A program made the position numbers and the translations under genes. Under the pieces are notes generated by a model. That model searched no databases, was not told the DNA's origin, and saw nothing but the letters and a program-made list of their open reading frames with translations. Positions 1 through 10,411 of a stretch of DNA of 64,000 nucleotides are shown here, piece after piece. The DNA comes from Pseudomonadales bacterium (GTDB taxonomy: Bacteria; Pseudomonadota; Gammaproteobacteria; Pseudomonadales; Pseudohongiellaceae): contig JAJDVS010000103.1 of NCBI GenBank assembly GCA_022825945.1, positions 1 through 64,000 on the forward strand, given 5' to 3'. Position 1 is the first letter of the stretch; each line of letters opens with the position of its first letter.

Positions 1-214
1 CAGCGCCCGCTGGACACTGGCATCGCCCGCGGCTTCGGCCGCCAGCAGCGCCCCGGAAGCCGAGACGCCGATGCAGATTGCAAGCGGTTTGATCATGCTC
101 ATGCCCAAACGAACTTCCCCGTTTCAGCGGCACTACTCTTGTCATATCCGATCAAGAATAGCATTGCTCCAAAAGATGAGGAAGAAAGGGATGTCAGACA
201 CTATCGATCTGCAA

Positions 215-369
215 CAGCAATTCTCATTATGGCAATGGGCGCGCTCACATCGGTCATCCCGCGCGCAGTCGCGGGATCTCATCGCGTGGCCACTGCAAGA
301 GATTTCGCGACTACGCTTCGCTTCGCGCGGAATGGCATGAAGGTTGGAGCGCCAAAATGAGAATTGCCG
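215..369 (+). mobile_element. MITE-like 155-bp element, copy 1
   Basis: Terminal inverted repeats CAGCAATTCTCATTATGGC / rc CGGCAATTCTCATTTTGGCG; flanked by perfect 9-bp direct repeat GATCTGCAA (206-214 and 370-378). Confidence 0.85.
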
Positions 370-506
370 GATCTGCAAGCGGGGATTGATGCTCTTCAGA
401 TTTCAGTCAGGCGCATGTTCCTGGAATTGGATGACCTGGTTTATGCTTCCGGCTTGGTCCAACCATGCGGGGAAGACCGTATATCAACGAGCCTTGGGGA
501 TTATCG

Positions 507-1331
507 ATGGACTCATTTCAGGACAGGACCGCGCTGGTTACCGGCGCTTCTTCGGGCATCGGGCTTGCGCTTGTCCGGGAACTTGCCGGCCGCGGGGCCG
601 ATGTGATCTTGACCGCGAGATCGCGGGACAAGCTTGATGCGGCAGCCGAAGAAATCCGCGCCGGCGGCAGGCAGGCCCATGTTTTCGTATCCGATCTCGG
701 CTTGGCTGGCTCGGCGAAGCAATTGTATGGCGAAATCACCGGGGCCGGCCTTGTGATCGACCTGCTGATCAACAATGCGGGTTTTGGCAGATGGGGAGGC
801 TTTCTCGCATTCGACCGCGACGATTACGCGCGCATGATTCAGCTTAACATCACTTCACTTACCGAACTGTGCCATCTGGCGATTCCCGACATGACGGCCC
901 GTGGCGGGGGCGGGGTGATCAATGTGGGCTCCACGGCCTCTTTCGTGCCGGTGCCCTTTTCCGCCGTATATGGCGCCACCAAGGGCTACGTCATCATGCT
1001 CACCGAAGCCATCCGCTATGAACACGCCGGCCAGGGCATTCGGGTGATGACCCTGTGCCCCGGAGCCACGGCGTCGAACTTCGCCGAGGTCGCCTCGGAA
1101 AAGTCTTCCCAGGCGCTCAGGGACCTGAATGCGAAGATGGCGGCATCCAACAACATGGGCCAGACCTGCGAGGAAGTCGCCAGGGAAGGGCTGGACGCTT
1201 TTCTTGGCGACCAGGTTACCGTCGTGACCGGCAGCCGCAACCGGAGAATGATGTTCCTGCCGCGAGTCCTTTCGAGAAAACGGATGCTGAACATGGTGGG
1301 CAATATGTTTCGCCAGCGCACGGCGAACTGA
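507..1331 (+). CDS. SDR family NAD(P)-dependent oxidoreductase
   Basis: TALVTGASSGIGLALVREL Rossmann motif, NNAG, YGATKGY. Confidence 0.9.
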   Translation: MDSFQDRTALVTGASSGIGLALVRELAGRGADVILTARSRDKLDAAAEEIRAGGRQAHVFVSDLGLAGSAKQLYGEITGAGLVIDLLINNAGFGRWGGFLAFDRDDYARMIQLNITSLTELCHLAIPDMTARGGGGVINVGSTASFVPVPFSAVYGATKGYVIMLTEAIRYEHAGQGIRVMTLCPGATASNFAEVASEKSSQALRDLNAKMAASNNMGQTCEEVAREGLDAFLGDQVTVVTGSRNRRMMFLPRVLSRKRMLNMVGNMFRQRTAN

Positions 1332-1404
1332 GCCGCCGGGGAACAGGCAGCCGCCACGGGCGAAGGCGTGAATTCCGATTTTTTTGGGGAGATGGGGGCA
1401 AGCG

Positions 1405-2610
1405 ATGGAACAGCGAATCGAGGCAAACGGGGTATTCGGCATGCTGAAGGAATTTCTGCGGCTTGAGATTGCCGCAGGCTTCCTGTTATTCGGCGCCGCC
1501 GTCCTGGGGCTGGTGTTGGCAAACAGTCCGCTGTCGAGTCATTACGAGGCCCTGCTCGATACCACGATGGTGGTCCAGGTCGGCGCCCTCGCCGTGAACA
1601 AGCCCTTCCTGCTCTGGATCAACGATGGGCTGATGGCGATTTTCTTCTTCCTCATCGGACTTGAGGTCAAGCGGGAAGTGCTGGAAGGGGAATTGTCCTC
1701 GCCGGAACAGATCGTCCTGCCCGCGCTCGGCGCTCTTGGCGGCATATCGGCGCCTGCGCTGATTTACAGTTGGCTGAACTGGGGCGACTCGGTGGCGATG
1801 AGCGGCTGGGCCGTGGCCAGCGCCACCGACATCGCCTTCGCCCTGGGAGTATTGAGCCTGTTCGGCAGCCGGGCGCCGGCTTCCCTGAAGGTGTTCCTGC
1901 TGACGCTGGCGATTTTCGACGATCTCGCCGCCATCCTGATCATCGCCATTTTCTATGTGGGAGACCTGTCCCTTGCGAACCTGGGAATTGCCGCGGCAAT
2001 CCTCGCCTGCGCCGTGCTGGCCAACCGGCTGGGGGTGATGCGGGTTTCGGCCTATGTGATCATCGGCGTGGCCCTTTGGGTCGCGGTGCTCAAATCCGGC
2101 GTCCACGCCACCCTGGCCGGGGTGCTCATCGCCTTCTGCATTCCCCTTGGCAAAGGGGGACGCTCGCCGCTGAAAGACGTGGAGAAAGACCTGCACATGC
2201 CAGTGGCGTACTTCATCCTGCCGCTGTTCGCCTTCGCCAATGCGGGCCTTTCGCTGGCGGGCCTGGGCCTTGATGATCTGTCGCACCCGGTTACCCTGGG
2301 GGTCATCGGCGGTCTGCTGCTTGGCAACCCCATCGGCATATTGCTTTTCACCGGCGCCGGCGTCGCGCTTGGTCTGACCAGGCTGCCGGCCGGGGTGAAC
2401 TGGCTGCAAATGGCGGGGGCGGCCTTCATCTGCGGCATCGGCTTCACCATGAGCCTGTTCATTGCCGGGCTTGCCTTTGAACATGCCGGGGGCGCTTATT
2501 ACGACCGGGTTCGGCTGGGTATTCTTGCCGGCTCCGCCCTGGCGGCGCTGGCGGGTTGTCTGGCCCTGGGTTTCAGTACGGGTCGGTCCGGCAAAGCGCC
2601 ACCGGCTTGA
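1405..2610 (+). CDS. nhaA: Na+/H+ antiporter NhaA
   Basis: FFLIGLEVKREVLEGELSSPEQ, ATDIAFALGVLSLFGSRAP, FDDLAAILIIAIFY motifs. Confidence 0.95.
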   Translation: MEQRIEANGVFGMLKEFLRLEIAAGFLLFGAAVLGLVLANSPLSSHYEALLDTTMVVQVGALAVNKPFLLWINDGLMAIFFFLIGLEVKREVLEGELSSPEQIVLPALGALGGISAPALIYSWLNWGDSVAMSGWAVASATDIAFALGVLSLFGSRAPASLKVFLLTLAIFDDLAAILIIAIFYVGDLSLANLGIAAAILACAVLANRLGVMRVSAYVIIGVALWVAVLKSGVHATLAGVLIAFCIPLGKGGRSPLKDVEKDLHMPVAYFILPLFAFANAGLSLAGLGLDDLSHPVTLGVIGGLLLGNPIGILLFTGAGVALGLTRLPAGVNWLQMAGAAFICGIGFTMSLFIAGLAFEHAGGAYYDRVRLGILAGSALAALAGCLALGFSTGRSGKAPPA

Positions 2611-2841
2611 GAGATTCTGCGACTACGCTTCGTTCCGCGCAGAATGACGGAAGGGGGGCTTCTTTTCGCGCAGGATGACGGAATAGGGTTTTGCCCCAAA
2701 TGGAGATTGCAGTGAGGATTCCGGAATACTTGCCGACATAAGTTGATGTGGGGCATTATCGGGTAGCCTCCGATCAAGTCGGAGCTTGCCTGCGGCACAT
2801 GGAAGCGCAAACCCATACAGTTTGTAACAAGGAACCGGATT

Positions 2842-3738
2842 TTGTTTGTTCAGCGACTTGCGATTCTGGCGCTGACTCTTGCCGCCACATTCCATGCCGC
2901 GCAGGCGCAAACCCTGCTCGGCTCAAGTGATTCAGTGGGGCGTCAGTACCGCATTGCCGTCCAGGATGGACACGAGTTCATCGAGACCGGCGGTCAGATT
3001 GCGGGTCTGGTCGACCGCGGCGCACTGCTGCGGGTGCGCGAAAACAGCAATATCGTCCTGCATCAGGTGTCCTATCCCTATGCACTGCCGGCGACAAAGC
3101 TTCTGCTGGAGAGGCTGAGCGGCCAGTACCGCCGGGCCTGCGGCGAAAAGCTCACGGTGACTTCGCTGTTGCGGCCCATCGACCAGCAGCCGGCGAACGC
3201 GGCCAGCCGCTCGGTTCATCCGGCGGGGATGGCCATCGATTTGCGGATTCCTTCCCGGGGCAGGTGCCGCGCCTGGCTGCAGCAGACCCTGCTGTCGCTG
3301 GAGGGCTCCGGTGTGCTCGACGTCACCCGGGAACGCTATCCGCCGCATTACCATGTGGCGGTCTTTTCCGACCCGTACATGGAATATGTGGCGCGGCTGA
3401 CCAATTCCACCTGGGAATACTTCGTGCGCAGGGGCGACACCCTCAGCGGCATCGCCACGGCCACCGGTGTCAGCGTGGCCGAGTTGCGCGAAGTGAATGG
3501 CATTGGCGGAGACTTCATCAACGTCGGCCAGCAATTGCTGATTCCCACCACCACCGCGGCAAACGCCACCGCGGCGATCGAAAAAGTATCCTACAAGGTC
3601 CGCCGGGGTGATACGCTCTGGCACATCGCCAGACGCTTCAATACCAGCGTGAACCGGATCAGAAGCCAGAACGGCCTCACCAGCGACTTGCTGACCATCA
3701 ATCAGGTGCTGCAGATCACTCCCGGCGGTTCCAGCTGA
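2842..3738 (+). CDS. DUF5715/LysM domain peptidoglycan-associated protein
   Basis: Signal peptide; HPAGMAIDLRIP and HYHVAVF motifs; two C-terminal LysM domains (RRGDTLSGIA, RRGDTLWHIA); TTG start assumed. Confidence 0.8.
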   Translation: MFVQRLAILALTLAATFHAAQAQTLLGSSDSVGRQYRIAVQDGHEFIETGGQIAGLVDRGALLRVRENSNIVLHQVSYPYALPATKLLLERLSGQYRRACGEKLTVTSLLRPIDQQPANAASRSVHPAGMAIDLRIPSRGRCRAWLQQTLLSLEGSGVLDVTRERYPPHYHVAVFSDPYMEYVARLTNSTWEYFVRRGDTLSGIATATGVSVAELREVNGIGGDFINVGQQLLIPTTTAANATAAIEKVSYKVRRGDTLWHIARRFNTSVNRIRSQNGLTSDLLTINQVLQITPGGSS

Positions 3739-3783
3739 CGAGTCGTATTGCGGGGTTTCTGCAGATAATACCGGGGCGCAAAC

Positions 3784-4671
3784 ATGAATCTGAACGGAAA
3801 ATCCGCCGTCGTAACCGGCGGCGGCAATGGCATTGGCAGGGCGATTTGTCTGGCCCTCGCCGGTGAAGGCGTCAATGTCGCGGTTGCCGATATCGAGGCG
3901 GACGCGGCGCGCTGCGTGGCGGGCGAAGCCGCGGAGCTTGGCGTCCAGGCGATCGGCGTCGCGACGGATGTCACCGACGAGGCCAGCGTCGCCGCGCTGG
4001 CCGACGCGGCCTGGGAAGCTTTCGGCTCGGTGGAAATTCTGGTGAACAACGCCGGCGTCGCCCAGACTTCGATGCCGCTGGCGCAAACCAGCGCGCAAGA
4101 CCTGGACTGGATCTTCGCGGTCAATGTGGGCGGGGCAATGAATGGCGTCCGGGTGTTTGCGCCGCGCTTCCTCGCCTCCGGCGGCCCCTGCCATATCGTC
4201 AATACCGCATCGGAACATGCTCTCGGCGTGCCCCATCTCGGCGGCGGGTTGTATACCGCTTCCAAACACGCCCTGCTCGGGCTGTCAGATGTGCTGCGCC
4301 GGGAACTGCCGGACCCTGTCCAGGTGAGCGTACTTTGCCCCGGAATCGTGGAGTCCACGCTCTGGCGCGCCTCGGAACGGCGTCAGGAAACTTTCGGCGG
4401 CGCCAGCCCCGCCCCGGAAACGGCCGGCGCCTTCATGAGCCAGGTCGGCATGCCCGCGGAAGAAGTCGCCACCGCCGCCGTCGAAGGCATCCGCCAGGGC
4501 CGATTCTTCATCGTCACCCATCCCCACGCGGTGAAATTCGCCCAGGCGCGCTGGGAGGAAATCGACCGGGCCTTCGCCGAGCAGGCGCCGCGCCGGGAAG
4601 GCGACGAACGGTACGACCTCGAACCCATCATGCGGCGGCTCCTCGCCGGGAGGAATCCATCCGATGAGTAG
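3784..4671 (+). CDS. SDR family oxidoreductase
   Basis: SAVVTGGGNGIGRAI, NNAGVAQ, YTASKHA. Confidence 0.9.
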   Translation: MNLNGKSAVVTGGGNGIGRAICLALAGEGVNVAVADIEADAARCVAGEAAELGVQAIGVATDVTDEASVAALADAAWEAFGSVEILVNNAGVAQTSMPLAQTSAQDLDWIFAVNVGGAMNGVRVFAPRFLASGGPCHIVNTASEHALGVPHLGGGLYTASKHALLGLSDVLRRELPDPVQVSVLCPGIVESTLWRASERRQETFGGASPAPETAGAFMSQVGMPAEEVATAAVEGIRQGRFFIVTHPHAVKFAQARWEEIDRAFAEQAPRREGDERYDLEPIMRRLLAGRNPSDE

Positions 4672-4673
4672 AC

Positions 4674-5921
4674 TCAGACGGTCGCCTCCGGGGTGAACGC
4701 CACCGGCATGCGGATCACCGCGTTGAACCAGATGCTGCGAAGCATTTCCATCTCGCCGTCCGGGCGGATATCGGGAATGCGGGCGTATATCTCCGTCAGC
4801 AACGCCTGGAGCTGGTAGCGCGCGAGCCGGGCGCCGAGGCAGACATGGGGCCCGGTGCCGAACGCCAGGTGCTTGTTCGCATTCTTGCGGGTGATGTCGA
4901 AGCGGTGCGGGTCGTCGAATACCGCGGGGTCGCGGTTGGCGGCGGGGTAGGACAGATAGATCTTGTCGCCCTTTGCCACCGCCTGTCCGTTGATCTCGGT
5001 GTCTTCCGTCGCCGTGCGACGGAACTTGATCACCGGCGGCGAGAATCGCAACACTTCTTCGACGGCGTTGGGAAGATACCGGTCCAGGTCGGTCATGAGC
5101 AATTCGAACTGATCCGGATGCTCGCGCATGAGACGCAGGAAGTGGACCGTGGTGTTCCGCGTGGTTTCGTGCCCGGCGATGGACAGGGTCAGAAAGAACA
5201 TGCCCAGCGAATCTTCCGGCAGCTTCGCGCCGTCGACTTCGCCATGAGCCAGACGGCTCATCATGGAATTGTCGGGATTGGCGAGCTTCTCCTTCGCCAC
5301 CTCCTTGCCGATTTCGAGCAGCGCCAGCGGAGCGGAATTGTCGGCGTCGGCGCGGTCGGGATTTTCCGTGTCCGCCGCCTTGTTGCCCAGGGTGAACACG
5401 GTTTCGTACATGTCTTCAGGCACGCCGAGCAACTTGCAGAAGGTGTAAACCGGCAGTTTCGAGGCCACGTCGAACACGAATTCGCATTCTCCCCGACCGG
5501 CGACTGAATCGACGATGGATTTCGCCACTTCGTCGATTTCCGGCCGGAACGCCGCGAGCTCGGCGGCGGAAAAAGGCGGCAGCACGAGTTTCTTCACCGC
5601 CAGGTGGTCTTTCGGCTTCATGCCCATGATGTTCGCCCGCTGGTGGGCGAGCTGCTCGGGTTCGAGGTCCCAGATGGTCGGGCCGCCTTCCCAGGAAGAG
5701 AAAAGCTCCTGGTTGCGGGACACCTCGGTTACGTCCCGGTGCTTGGTCAGCACCCAGAATCCCTGGGTCAGCGATGCGCCGGGCTGGGGATTGCGGTAGC
5801 TGTCCACCGGCGGATTCCAGTGCACGGGATCGTTCTCGCGCCAGGCGTCGAACAGATGATGCGGCGGGCCGCCGCAAGAGGGAATCAGGTCGGGGTCGAT
5901 GAGGTTGTCTGGGACTGGCAT
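4674..5921 (-). CDS. Cytochrome P450
   Basis: AGHETTRN I-helix, EEVLRF, heme-binding [15 protein letters not shown]. Confidence 0.95.
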   Translation of the reverse strand: MPVPDNLIDPDLIPSCGGPPHHLFDAWRENDPVHWNPPVDSYRNPQPGASLTQGFWVLTKHRDVTEVSRNQELFSSWEGGPTIWDLEPEQLAHQRANIMGMKPKDHLAVKKLVLPPFSAAELAAFRPEIDEVAKSIVDSVAGRGECEFVFDVASKLPVYTFCKLLGVPEDMYETVFTLGNKAADTENPDRADADNSAPLALLEIGKEVAKEKLANPDNSMMSRLAHGEVDGAKLPEDSLGMFFLTLSIAGHETTRNTTVHFLRLMREHPDQFELLMTDLDRYLPNAVEEVLRFSPPVIKFRRTATEDTEINGQAVAKGDKIYLSYPAANRDPAVFDDPHRFDITRKNANKHLAFGTGPHVCLGARLARYQLQALLTEIYARIPDIRPDGEMEMLRSIWFNAVIRMPVAFTPEATV

Positions 5922-6063
5922 GGCGGGTCTCCTTGCGCCGTGTGATTCAAGCATCGAGAGTATACACGCGCAATCGCCATTCGGGAGAGTCCGGCAAATC
6001 TTCGCTTTCATCCCGGGCGAAAAATCCTTACTCTGGCGCCTTTGGTAACCGGACATGCCCTGA

Positions 6064-6540
6064 ATGCCTGGCTGGCTCGAAACTACCCCGGTGGCGAACT
6101 GGGTTGCGCTGTCGCTCTGGGCCTATCCGGCCTTGCTCAGCCTGCATATCCTGGGCCTTGCCATCGTGGTGGGCGTCTACCTGCTGCGGGATTTGCGCCT
6201 GCTTGGCCTGGCGACCGGCGTGAATCCGCGGATCTTTCTCAATCTGGCTCCCCTGGCCGGAATGGGCTTTGCCGTCAATCTCCTTTCCGGGCTGCTGCTG
6301 TTTTCTTCCCAGGCCACGACATTTGCCGCCAGCACGCCTTTTTTGATCAAGATCAGTTGCATCACTGTGGCCATGTTGCTCGCCAGATCCATCCATTCGC
6401 GCCTGCGGGGGCAGTCGGTTTCCACGGGGCAATATCTCACTGCCCTGTCCCGGGAAGACGGCCCGCGGCTGCTGGCGTTCCTGTCGTTGATGCTCTGGCT
6501 GGGCGCCATCAGCGCCGGTCGCCTGATGGCCTACTTCTGA
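6064..6540 (+). CDS. DUF6644-like multi-pass membrane protein
   Basis: Four hydrophobic segments; paralogous to the next ORF. Confidence 0.6.
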   Translation: MPGWLETTPVANWVALSLWAYPALLSLHILGLAIVVGVYLLRDLRLLGLATGVNPRIFLNLAPLAGMGFAVNLLSGLLLFSSQATTFAASTPFLIKISCITVAMLLARSIHSRLRGQSVSTGQYLTALSREDGPRLLAFLSLMLWLGAISAGRLMAYF

Positions 6541-6546
6541 TTCGCC

Positions 6547-7035
6547 ATGTTCCGCAACTTCGCCAGCGCACTCGCCGACAGCAGCCTGAACCAGTGGATT
6601 TCGGAGACCTACTGGCTGTGGCCGGTGCTGGAGATATTTCACTTCATCGGCTTGAGCCTGCTGTTCGGCGCCCTGCTGCTAGTCGACCTGCGCCTGCTGG
6701 GTTTCCTGCGAATGCTGGAGGCGGGAATGCTGCAGCGCCTCACGCCGCTGGTCTGGATCGGTTTCCTGATCAATCTGGTGACGGGTTCGCTGTTCTTCAT
6801 CGGCGACCCGCTGCGCTACGCGGTCAATATCGGCTTCCAGTTGAAGATGCTGCTGATCCTGGCGGCGGGCCTCAATGTGCTCGCCTACCAGTTGCAGGTG
6901 CGTCCGCTGCTGTCCGACTGGGGCGCCGGGCCCTCAACCACCCCCACGACCCGGACGGTAGCCTTCGCCTCCCTGCTGATCTGGACCGCCATACTCCTGC
7001 TTGGCAGGCTGATTCCCTATGTCGGTTCGGGTTGA
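6547..7035 (+). CDS. DUF6644-like multi-pass membrane protein
   Basis: Four hydrophobic segments; LWPVLEIFHFIGLSLLFGALLLVDLRLLG. Confidence 0.6.
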   Translation: MFRNFASALADSSLNQWISETYWLWPVLEIFHFIGLSLLFGALLLVDLRLLGFLRMLEAGMLQRLTPLVWIGFLINLVTGSLFFIGDPLRYAVNIGFQLKMLLILAAGLNVLAYQLQVRPLLSDWGAGPSTTPTTRTVAFASLLIWTAILLLGRLIPYVGSG

Positions 7036-7039
7036 GTGC

Positions 7040-7067
7040 AAGGGCTCCCTCCCGAGGGAGCCCTTTT
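7040..7067. terminator. Intrinsic terminator hairpin
   Basis: AAGGGCTCCCTCCCGAGGGAGCCCTTTT between convergent genes. Confidence 0.8.
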
Positions 7068-7087
7068 GGGTTGGCACGAATTCCGGG

Positions 7088-10000
7088 TTAGAAATCGTAA
7101 ACTATGCGCCCGTAGATCATGCGGCCCAATGGATCCTGCAACTGGCCGATGACGCCGGAGAACAGCGGGGAGCGCTGGGCTTCCCGGTCGAACACGTTGC
7201 GTGAGCCGATCGTGAACGCCATTTCACCGTCCCAGAACTCAAAGCCCCGGTAAGTGTACGCAATATCCATGTCGGTCCAGGCGAAAATACCGGCTTCGGT
7301 GATCCATGGTCCCACGTTGTGGGTGCTGTTGGCCACGGCGGGATTGCCGAAGGAGCTGCCGTAGACCGGCCCGCCCACATAAGTTCGATTGCCATTGCCA
7401 TCCTCGCTTTCGGTCTTGTACTCCACCGAATCGATGTAGTGGATGGTGGCGTTCACCGTGTGATTACCCATCGACCAGACTGCCCGCAGATTCGCCTTTA
7501 ACTCCGGCAGGGCCGGCGCGGCGTCCGTGGCCACATTGTACAGGCCTTCGGCATGCCGGACATTCTGGGTCGGGTTGTTCTGATAGGTGAACTCATCGAT
7601 GTAGGTGGCCAGCAGATTGAATCGCAAATCTCCCCAGTCATTAAGGGAGAAGTTGTAATTGCCCTGGATGTCATAGGCGGTAACTGCAACCTGGGATGCG
7701 TTCGAACTACCCGTTTGCACCAGCAGGATCTGGTGAATGTCTTCCGGGTCGCGCACGATACGCGGGTCCGACAAGCCGCTGGCCAGCCAGGAACGGAGCT
7801 GATCGAGGCTAGGCTGTTGGCCCGCGCCTTCGCCCGTGCCGCTGAATCCGAACCAGCTCTGGAAATTGAGGAAGTCAATATCCATGATCAACTGGCCGGG
7901 AGCGGAGACAATGCGGTTGACGAATTCGGTATTGTCCCAGGTGACGCTCAGGTCCCAGTCATCGAACACCAGGTCAACGCCGAATTGCTGCGATTCCGAA
8001 CTTTCGTTCTTCAGATTCGGATTGCCTCCGGCGCAGCGGCTGGTGAACGCGTCCCAGGGGCCGAATCGGTCGGTCACCGAACTCAGGCCGCAGACTTCCG
8101 GTGCGTACAGTTGTTGCAGCGTCGGCGCGATAAAGGCTTCGCTCTGGGTCGCCCGCAGGGTCAGCCATTCCAGCGGCGCATAGGTAATACCGTACTTCGG
8201 GTCGGTGGAAGTCTGGCCGGTGCTGAACTCTTCCCGGCGCACGGCAAGTTCCAGCACCAGTTCGTCCAGCACTGGAACCGACAATTCGCCGAAAAAGGAA
8301 TCCACTTCCCGATTCCCGTGATTAATGTTTTCGGGAGTCGAAGATCCGATGTAGGGGGCGCCCCTGATTTCCACGGCGGCGGGCGTATCCTTGAAGGAAT
8401 CGTCACGGTACTGATAGCCGACGGCGGCAGCTACCGGCCCACCCGGCAACTCAAAGCCGAACATGGGTACTTCGCCGGTGAATACGATATCGAGCAGGCC
8501 CAGGGTGTCTTCCTCCTGTTCGCGCTCCCGCGCCGCGATGGCGTCAAGCACGTGGGCGTAGGTGCCCTGGGACGGGTCAGTAATATAGAACGGTACATAG
8601 CAGTCGTCCCTGTCGTTCACCACATCGCAATTCAGGCCCTGAACGATCGCGTCGAAATCGTAGTTCTGGTTCGACATGAAATCGATTTCGCGGTAGTTGT
8701 ACGTATAGGCAGCCATACCGCGCCAGCCTTCAATGAAGGGGACGTTGAAATCACCCTGGAAGGTAATCCGGTGCAGGCGATCCATATTGTCCGACAGATT
8801 GTCCTTGTCGGGTGAATGGGCGGAGATCTGCGTCATGGATTTATTGAGAATCCGAATGCCGCGGATGCCGACGTCTTCATACAAGGGCAACCAGGGGTCG
8901 AGCCCGCCGTTGGCGGTAAGGATCGGGTCGGGCACGCCATCGCCATTCAGATCCATGTTTGGATCCCGATCCGGAATACCGTCTTCATTGTGGTCTACGG
9001 CATACAGGGGCTGCCCTGCGGCATTCATGGCCCGGAAAGGATTGTGCGGCATCTCGCCGCGCACTGTTGGCAGTTCCCGCACGCGCTGGTTGCCAGGGTT
9101 AGAGGTCGACCCATAGCTCACTTCGCCATAGCGTGTGGTGAAGGCCTGCAATGAGAGCGTCAGATCGTCGTTGACGTCCCATGTGGCATTGGCGAAGAAC
9201 TTGTTGGCGCCGATGGGATTGCGATAGCTGTGGTTATCGCCGTATTCGAACATGCAACTGACGCCGTCCGGGTGGGCAAAGCCGTAGCGGCTGGCTACCT
9301 GGTGTGGCGTGATGTAATCGCGTTCGGCGCCGCAATTCGGATCCTTGGCCCGGATCCTTTCGCCGGTGTATTGGCCATTTTCATCGCGCGTCGGCAGCCA
9401 GTAATTGCCGGGTGCGGTGGATGACCAGGTCAGGCCGGAATTGGCCAGCACCGGGCGCTCATCGTAACCGAGCCGGCCGGACTGGCGAAACTCGCCGGCA
9501 AGCACCAGGTCCAGGTCGCCGAACTGCTCGCCCCATAGCACCTGCACCGCATGCTCGTCGTAATCGCCGCGGGAATCCTGCTCGGCGAAGGTCTCCACGC
9601 GCAGGCCCTCATAGCTGCGATAGGGTACGAAATTGACCACCCCCGCCACCGCTTCGTTGCCATAGAGCGCCGCAGACCCGTCCGCCACGATATCCATGCG
9701 CTGGATGGCGATGGTCGGAATCAGCGAATTGACGTTCTGATTCACCAGACGTTTGCCGTCCAGCAGGGTGAGCGTGGCCCGTGCGCCCAGTCCGCGCAGA
9801 TCGATATAGGTGGCGCGGGAATCCGCCCCGGAGCGCTGGAAAGTATTGGTGATGGCGGATGAACCCCCGTTCACGAAGGAAAGGTTCTGCACGACCTCGC
9901 CGAGATTCATGGTGCCCTCGGCTTCCAGGTCCTCGGCCGTCAGTTGCGTCACCGACGATGCCTGGGTGAAACCCTCGGTTCGCCGGATGTAGGAGCCGGT

Positions 10001-10120
10001 TACGACAACTTCCTCTACCGTTGCTTCGTCCTGCGCCAGGCTCATGCCTGCGACGGGAAGCAGCGAAAGTGAGATGGCGGCGCAAAGCAGCCTGCGCCTG
10101 TGTGGATTCTTGAACTGCAT
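7088..10120 (-). CDS. TonB-dependent receptor
   Basis: Signal peptide, VEEVVVTGSYIRR, plug and barrel domains, C-terminal aromatic (YDF). Confidence 0.95.
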   Translation of the reverse strand: MQFKNPHRRRLLCAAISLSLLPVAGMSLAQDEATVEEVVVTGSYIRRTEGFTQASSVTQLTAEDLEAEGTMNLGEVVQNLSFVNGGSSAITNTFQRSGADSRATYIDLRGLGARATLTLLDGKRLVNQNVNSLIPTIAIQRMDIVADGSAALYGNEAVAGVVNFVPYRSYEGLRVETFAEQDSRGDYDEHAVQVLWGEQFGDLDLVLAGEFRQSGRLGYDERPVLANSGLTWSSTAPGNYWLPTRDENGQYTGERIRAKDPNCGAERDYITPHQVASRYGFAHPDGVSCMFEYGDNHSYRNPIGANKFFANATWDVNDDLTLSLQAFTTRYGEVSYGSTSNPGNQRVRELPTVRGEMPHNPFRAMNAAGQPLYAVDHNEDGIPDRDPNMDLNGDGVPDPILTANGGLDPWLPLYEDVGIRGIRILNKSMTQISAHSPDKDNLSDNMDRLHRITFQGDFNVPFIEGWRGMAAYTYNYREIDFMSNQNYDFDAIVQGLNCDVVNDRDDCYVPFYITDPSQGTYAHVLDAIAAREREQEEDTLGLLDIVFTGEVPMFGFELPGGPVAAAVGYQYRDDSFKDTPAAVEIRGAPYIGSSTPENINHGNREVDSFFGELSVPVLDELVLELAVRREEFSTGQTSTDPKYGITYAPLEWLTLRATQSEAFIAPTLQQLYAPEVCGLSSVTDRFGPWDAFTSRCAGGNPNLKNESSESQQFGVDLVFDDWDLSVTWDNTEFVNRIVSAPGQLIMDIDFLNFQSWFGFSGTGEGAGQQPSLDQLRSWLASGLSDPRIVRDPEDIHQILLVQTGSSNASQVAVTAYDIQGNYNFSLNDWGDLRFNLLATYIDEFTYQNNPTQNVRHAEGLYNVATDAAPALPELKANLRAVWSMGNHTVNATIHYIDSVEYKTESEDGNGNRTYVGGPVYGSSFGNPAVANSTHNVGPWITEAGIFAWTDMDIAYTYRGFEFWDGEMAFTIGSRNVFDREAQRSPLFSGVIGQLQDPLGRMIYGRIVYDF

Positions 10121-10411
10121 GACTACTCTCCTCTGAGTACTGAGTCTGATGCCATGACTCGCCTGAAGCCCCTTTGGATTGTTGTTGCGGCGTTCAATCG
10201 CCGGGGGACTGCCGCTTCCGCAAAGCCTGCCGGTCAACTTCCCCACAGCAATCGACCAGGTTAGTCAACAAATTTGTGCGAATCACGGAACTTTTGGCGA
10301 GTATTCCCTCTGTGGATGCGGCCCTGAAACTATTTTCGCCAAAAACTTGCCATGGGCCGGGAAACCTGTCTAGGCTATGCCATGAAGTAAATGGGACAGG
10401 AGGATCCCGGC

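Noticed and set aside
2932-4269. Long antisense ORFs (e.g. 445 aa at 2932-4269, 332 aa at 1486-2484, 570 aa at 11158-12870)
   Set aside because: GC-rich shadow ORFs opposite well-supported genes; no domain motifs.
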